Shown here: in pieces, positions 60,791-64,000 of the stretch
How positions within the stretch are numbered: position 1 is the first letter of the stretch
How the letters are laid out: each line of letters opens with the position of its first letter
Origin: Streptomyces echinoruber
Lineage (GTDB): Bacteria; Actinomycetota; Actinomycetes; Streptomycetales; Streptomycetaceae
NCBI RefSeq assembly: GCF_014651135.1
Contig: NZ_BMWH01000003.1
Span: 370,723-434,722 of the forward strand
DNA: 64,000 bases
Reading direction: 5' to 3'
The notes under the pieces: model-generated
What the model was told of the DNA's origin: nothing
The model's database searches: none
Seen by the model: only the letters and a program-made list of their open reading frames with translations
Position numbers and translations under genes: made by a program

Positions 60791-60808
60791 GCCCGGGCCG
60801 CCGGCTAC
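60770..60808. terminator. Bidirectional terminator between nucleotidyltransferase and PucR genes
   Basis: Arms GTAGCCGGCGG and CCGCCGGCTAC are perfect over 11 bp and extended by GC-rich pairing inside. The left arm is built from the last stop-spanning repeat unit; the right arm covers the PucR stop codon. Confidence 0.75.
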
Positions 60809-62049
60809 AGCCGTGCCCCCTTCAGCGCCATGTGCAGCAGCAGCCGGTCCTCGCCGTCGTCCAGGTCGAGGCCGGTGAGCTGCTCCACGCGGGAGAGGCG
60901 GTAGTAGAGGGTCTGACGGTGGATGCCCAGCTCGGCGGCGGTACGGCCGGCCTGGCCGGCGCAGTCGAGGTAGACCTCGGCGGTGCGGGCGAGGTCGCGG
61001 TGGGCGGGGGAGAGCAGGGCGGCCACGGCGAAGTCGCGGGGGGCGTCCGGCGGCAGCGCGGTCAGCAGGCGGTAGGGGCCGATGCGGGACCACTCGGCCA
61101 CCGGGCCCAGCCGCGGCTCGGCGAGCGCCGCCCGCGCCGCGCCGGCCGCCTGCCGCCACACCGTGTCCAGCCCGGCCAGCCCCGAGCCCGGCTCGCCGAC
61201 CCCGGCGGCCACCGCCGGCCGGTGCCCGCCGGACGCCGGAGGGACGGGAAGCGCGGCCGCCTCCTTCAGCAGGCGCGAGGCGGCCGTCAGCGCCGGGGTC
61301 CGCACGTCCGTCGAGCGCAGGCGGACCAGGACGGCCAGGCTCAGCGCGGTGGCGCCCCAGGGCAGGGTGCACAGGGCGGTCGCGTGCGGAACCGTGCGCG
61401 CCGAGGGGGCGTCCTCGGGGTCGGCGGACGGCCAGGGCGCCACGCACACCAGCGTGTGCGGACCCTCGCCGCGCGGCCCCAGGGCGGTACGCAGCGCGGC
61501 CACCGCCATGTCGGCCTGCCAGCCGCGCTCGGCGGTCAGCACCGCGCGCAGCTCCCGGCTCAGGTCGGCGCCGTGCTGGACCTCGTCGGCGAGCAGCGCG
61601 CCGATGCGCGCCGTCACCTCCATGGCGGCGGCCAGTTGCCGCTCGCCCGGCCCGGGGTCGGAGTCCAGCAGCCACACGTAGCCGAGGACGACGCCCCGGT
61701 GGCGCACCGGCAGGCAGATCCGCCCCCGATAGACCCCGGCCTGAGGGTTGGGCGGGATGCGGACCGGGCCGGTGGCCCGGGTGATGCCGAAGCCCTCGAA
61801 CCAGGCGCGGACGGCGGCGGTGGAGCGCCGGGTGAGGATCGAGCGGGTGCGCACCGGGTCCAGGGCCGTCGGATCCAGGTCGCCCTCGCTGTCGTAGGCA
61901 CCGAAGGCGATCAGCTCGAAGTCCCGGTTCTCCAGGGTGGCCGGGGCGCCCAGCAGCTCGGAGATCTCGTCGACCAGCTCCTGGTAGTCCGCTCTGTAAT
62001 CCGACGTCACTTGGGCATTCTGCCGCAGGCCGGGCAGGTCTTCATACAT
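60805..62049 (-). CDS. PucR-family regulator, probable activator of proline catabolism
   Basis: The 414-residue protein has a GAF-like N-terminal sensor half ([44 protein letters not shown]) and the C-terminal PucR HTH ([55 protein letters not shown]). It diverges from the proline dehydrogenase gene, and such regulators next to put genes in actinobacteria activate them in response to proline; that role is inferred from position. A start at the internal GTG (VTSDYRAD) is possible. Confidence 0.88.
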   Translation of the reverse strand: MYEDLPGLRQNAQVTSDYRADYQELVDEISELLGAPATLENRDFELIAFGAYDSEGDLDPTALDPVRTRSILTRRSTAAVRAWFEGFGITRATGPVRIPPNPQAGVYRGRICLPVRHRGVVLGYVWLLDSDPGPGERQLAAAMEVTARIGALLADEVQHGADLSRELRAVLTAERGWQADMAVAALRTALGPRGEGPHTLVCVAPWPSADPEDAPSARTVPHATALCTLPWGATALSLAVLVRLRSTDVRTPALTAASRLLKEAAALPVPPASGGHRPAVAAGVGEPGSGLAGLDTVWRQAAGAARAALAEPRLGPVAEWSRIGPYRLLTALPPDAPRDFAVAALLSPAHRDLARTAEVYLDCAGQAGRTAAELGIHRQTLYYRLSRVEQLTGLDLDDGEDRLLLHMALKGARL

Positions 62050-62077
62050 CTGTCGGAGATCCGGGGCACGGATGCGT

Positions 62078-62087
62078 GACAGCTGTC
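62078..62087. promoter_or_regulatory. Palindrome in the put divergent region
   Basis: GACAGCTGTC is a perfect 10-bp palindrome in the 141-bp gap; GGATC-GGAG-GGATCC lies about 10 bp further. Either could be the PucR-type regulator's site. Confidence 0.45.
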
Positions 62088-62190
62088 GATGGCCGAGGAT
62101 CGGAGGGATCCTTAGGTTTCACGGTGGTTCTCCGTGCCGTACCCGACCCGTCGGGTTCCGGCCATCTGCTGCTGTTGTTGGAGGTGCCCC

Positions 62191-63117
62191 GTGCTGGGTC
62201 CCGTGATTCTCGCCGCGTCGCGCAGCGACCGGATGCGACGCCTGATCTCGGCGGCCCCGGTGACCAAGCAGGTCGTCGACCGCTTCATCCCGGGCGAGAC
62301 GGTCGACGACGTCCTGCCGATCGTGAAGGACCTCGCCGACCGCGGGCTCGAGCTGACGATGGACGTCGTCGGCGAGGACATCACCACCCCCGAGCAGGCC
62401 GCCGCGGCCCGCGACGCCTACCTGGAGCTGATCGAGCGGCTCGGCCCGCTGCAGCTCGGCACCCGCGCCGAGATGTCCGTGAAGCTGTCGATGTTCGGCC
62501 AGGCGCTTCCGGGCGGCCACGAGCTGGCGCTGACCAACGTCCGCCCGGTCGTCGAGGCCGCCGCCGCGATCGGCACCACGGTCACCCTCGACGCGGAGGA
62601 CCACACCACCCTGGACTCGATGTTCGCCATCCACGAGGAGCTGCGGAAGGACTTCCCGCAGACCGGATGCGTCATCCAGGCCTACCTCTTCCGCACCGAG
62701 GCCGACGCCCGCCGCCTCTCCGCCGCCGGCAGCCGCGTCCGCCTGGTCAAGGGCGCCTACAAGGAGCCCGCGTCGGTCGCCCACCAGGACAAGCGCGAGA
62801 TCGACAAGGCGTACGTCCGCATCCTGCGCACCCTCATGGAGGGCGACGGCTACCCGATGGTCGCCACCCACGACCCGCGCCTGATCGCCATCGCCGAGGA
62901 ACTCGCCCGCCGCGCCGGACGCAAGAACGACCAGTACGAGTTCCAGATGCTGTACGGCATCCGCACCGAGGAGCAGCAGCGCCTCGCCGCCGAGGGCCAC
63001 CGGGTACGCGTCTACACCGCCTACGGCACCGACTGGTACGGCTACTTCATGCGGCGCCTGGCGGAGAAGCCGGCCAACCTGCGCTTCTTCCTCCGGAGCA
63101 TGATCAGCCATGACTGA
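62191..63117 (+). CDS. Proline dehydrogenase
   Basis: This 308-residue FAD enzyme oxidises proline to P5C. The barrel motifs are MDVVGEDITTPEQAAAARDAYLELI, MSVKLSMFG, TVTLDAEDHTTLDSM, CVIQAYLFRTEADA, RLVKGAYKEP, YPMVATHDPRLI and YEFQMLYGIRTEEQQRLAAEGHRVRVYTAYGTDWYGYFMRRLAEKP. GTG follows GGAGG at good spacing. The present C terminus, FFLRSMISHD, differs from the usual FFVRSLVSKG, which is found 266 bp downstream in a third copy of the 3' end; the gene has been re-terminated by a duplication. The P5C dehydrogenase gene follows, so proline goes to glutamate. Confidence 0.95.
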   Translation: MLGPVILAASRSDRMRRLISAAPVTKQVVDRFIPGETVDDVLPIVKDLADRGLELTMDVVGEDITTPEQAAAARDAYLELIERLGPLQLGTRAEMSVKLSMFGQALPGGHELALTNVRPVVEAAAAIGTTVTLDAEDHTTLDSMFAIHEELRKDFPQTGCVIQAYLFRTEADARRLSAAGSRVRLVKGAYKEPASVAHQDKREIDKAYVRILRTLMEGDGYPMVATHDPRLIAIAEELARRAGRKNDQYEFQMLYGIRTEEQQRLAAEGHRVRVYTAYGTDWYGYFMRRLAEKPANLRFFLRSMISHD

Positions 63118-63383
63118 CGCAACGAGGCTGTGCCGCGGCATCGGCCGGGGGTCCGGGGGTTGTCCCCCGGGAAGGCGCAGTATGAGGCGCCTGGCGGAGA
63201 AACCGGCCAACCTGCGCTTCTTCGTCCGGAGCATGATCAGCCATGACTGACGCAACGAGGCTGTGCCGCGGCATCGGCCGGGGGTCCGGGGGTTGTCCCC
63301 CGGGAAGGCGCGGTATGAGGCGCCTGGCGGAGAAACCGGCCAACCTGCGTTTCTTCGTCCGCTCGCTGGTCAGCAAGGGCTGA
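63049..63383 (+). repeat. Triplicated 3' end of the proline dehydrogenase gene (133-bp period)
   Basis: The segment starting ATGCGGCGCCTGGCGGAGAA is repeated at 63182 and 63315, exactly 133 bp apart. Copies 1 and 2 include the end of the gene, a stop (MISHD then TGA) and ~60 bp with CCGGGGGTCCGGGGGTTGTC hairpin DNA; copy 3 has the original-looking end SLVSKG and TGA at 63381-63383. Each later copy can encode only a 22-residue fragment. Confidence 0.95.
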
Positions 63384-63422
63384 GCCCGCACCACACCGCT
63401 CACGCAAGGAGACACGGATTCC

Positions 63423-64000
63423 ATGGACGCTGTGACCCAGGTCCCCGCCCCCGTCAACGAGCCGGTGCACGGCTACGCCCCCGGCTCGCCCGAGCGCGCC
63501 CGGCTGGAGGCCAAGCTGAAGGAGCTGGCCGACAACCCGGTCGACCTGCCCTGCACCATCGGCGGCGAGAAGCGGATGGGCGGCGGCGAGGCCTTCCAGG
63601 TCGTGCAGCCGCACAACCACAAGGCCGTGCTCGGCACCTACCGCAACGCCACGCGGCAGGACGCGAAGGACGCCATCGACGCGGCCCTGGCCGCCGCGCC
63701 CGCCTGGCGCGCGCTGCCCTTCGACGACCGCGCGGCGATCTTCCTGCGCGCCGCCGAGCTGCTGGCCGGCCCGTGGCGCGAGACGCTCGCCGCCTCGACC
63801 ATGCTCGGCCAGTCCAAGACCGTCCAGCAGGCCGAGATCGACACCCCGTGCGAGCTGGTCGACTTCTGGCGGTTCAACGTCCACTACGCCCGCCAGATCC
63901 TCGCCGAGCAGCCCGCCGCCAACTCCCCGGGCGTGTGGAACCGCCTCGACCACCGCCCGCTGGAGGGATTCGTCTACGCGATCACGCCCTTCAACTTCAG
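63423..64000 (+). CDS. pruA: L-glutamate gamma-semialdehyde (P5C) dehydrogenase, 5' part
   Basis: The first 192 codons of an aldehyde dehydrogenase that converts P5C to glutamate. The N terminus MDAVTQVPAPVNEPVHGYAPGSPERARLEAKLKEL, IGGEKRMGGGEAFQVVQPHNH and the QQAEIDTPCELVDFWRFNVHYA block are typical for PruA, and the sequence stops at GFVYAITPFNF, just before the NAD-binding motif. The gene continues past the window. AAGGAGA lies 10 bp before the ATG. The gap to proline dehydrogenase is filled by the duplicated 3' ends. Confidence 0.95.
   Translation, partial: MDAVTQVPAPVNEPVHGYAPGSPERARLEAKLKELADNPVDLPCTIGGEKRMGGGEAFQVVQPHNHKAVLGTYRNATRQDAKDAIDAALAAAPAWRALPFDDRAAIFLRAAELLAGPWRETLAASTMLGQSKTVQQAEIDTPCELVDFWRFNVHYARQILAEQPAANSPGVWNRLDHRPLEGFVYAITPFNF

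Overview
The window is high-GC actinobacterial DNA, almost certainly from Streptomyces. Codon third positions are nearly all G or C, GTG starts and GTGA/ATGA overlaps are common, several promoters look leaderless, and the gene order closely follows my memory of the S. coelicolor chromosome core around SCO5470-SCO5520. I see no phage, plasmid, rRNA, tRNA or CRISPR.

Layout. (1) 1-3.4 kb: glyA-gcvH-gcvT on the minus strand behind a tandem glycine riboswitch; gcvP is not here. (2) 3.5-13.3 kb: a P-loop protein, two SseB-like proteins and a five-gene oligopeptide ABC transporter (permease, binding lipoprotein, permease, two ATPases). (3) 13.3-30.5 kb: M1 peptidase, TRIC-type channel, esterase, thioesterase, a WYL regulator with its divergent DinB-like gene, a FabR-like TetR regulator divergent from two small membrane proteins, cysteine desulfurase, Tat-type amidase, mnmA, a decayed LOG-family gene, SDR, MetE-like protein and ligA. 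(4) 30.7-36.9 kb: a GGDEF-EAL protein (RmdB-like) and gatC-gatA-small protein-gatB. (5) 36.9-48.7 kb: MMPL exporter, GNAT, small membrane proteins, a large AAA-LuxR regulator, PQQ-type sugar dehydrogenase lipoprotein, aldo/keto reductase and D-hydroxyacid dehydrogenase. (6) 48.8-52.2 kb: a histidine-rich microprotein coupled to a second, frameshifted GGDEF-EAL gene. (7) 52.2-57.9 kb: ilvB-ilvN-ilvC preceded by a 13-residue leader peptide and an intrinsic terminator, then serA. (8) 58-64 kb: MFS exporter/TetR pair, nucleotidyltransferase, PucR-type regulator, proline dehydrogenase and the start of the P5C dehydrogenase gene.

Metabolic links: the glycine cleavage proteins, serine hydroxymethyltransferase, SerA and the ilv genes all concern serine, glycine and branched-chain amino acid balance. 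The proline pair feeds glutamate, and the Opp system imports peptides. Two c-di-GMP proteins lie 16 kb apart: one with intact GGDEF and EAL motifs, one with GGDEF intact and EAL degenerate.

The most unusual pattern is a repeated kind of sequence change. About ten genes carry short tandem duplications that span their own stop codon, so the 3' end is copied two to eight times (gcvT, thioesterase, DUF4190 protein, amidase, hydrolase, SDR, aldo/keto reductase, nucleotidyltransferase, proline dehydrogenase). Separately, small GC-rich palindromic elements have inserted into coding sequences: in frame in gcvT, apparently in frame in the LuxR gene, and destructively in the LOG gene. Other in-frame tandem arrays extend SseB, OppF, the DinB-like protein and the second c-di-GMP protein. 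The histidine-rich microprotein is the best candidate for an undescribed component.
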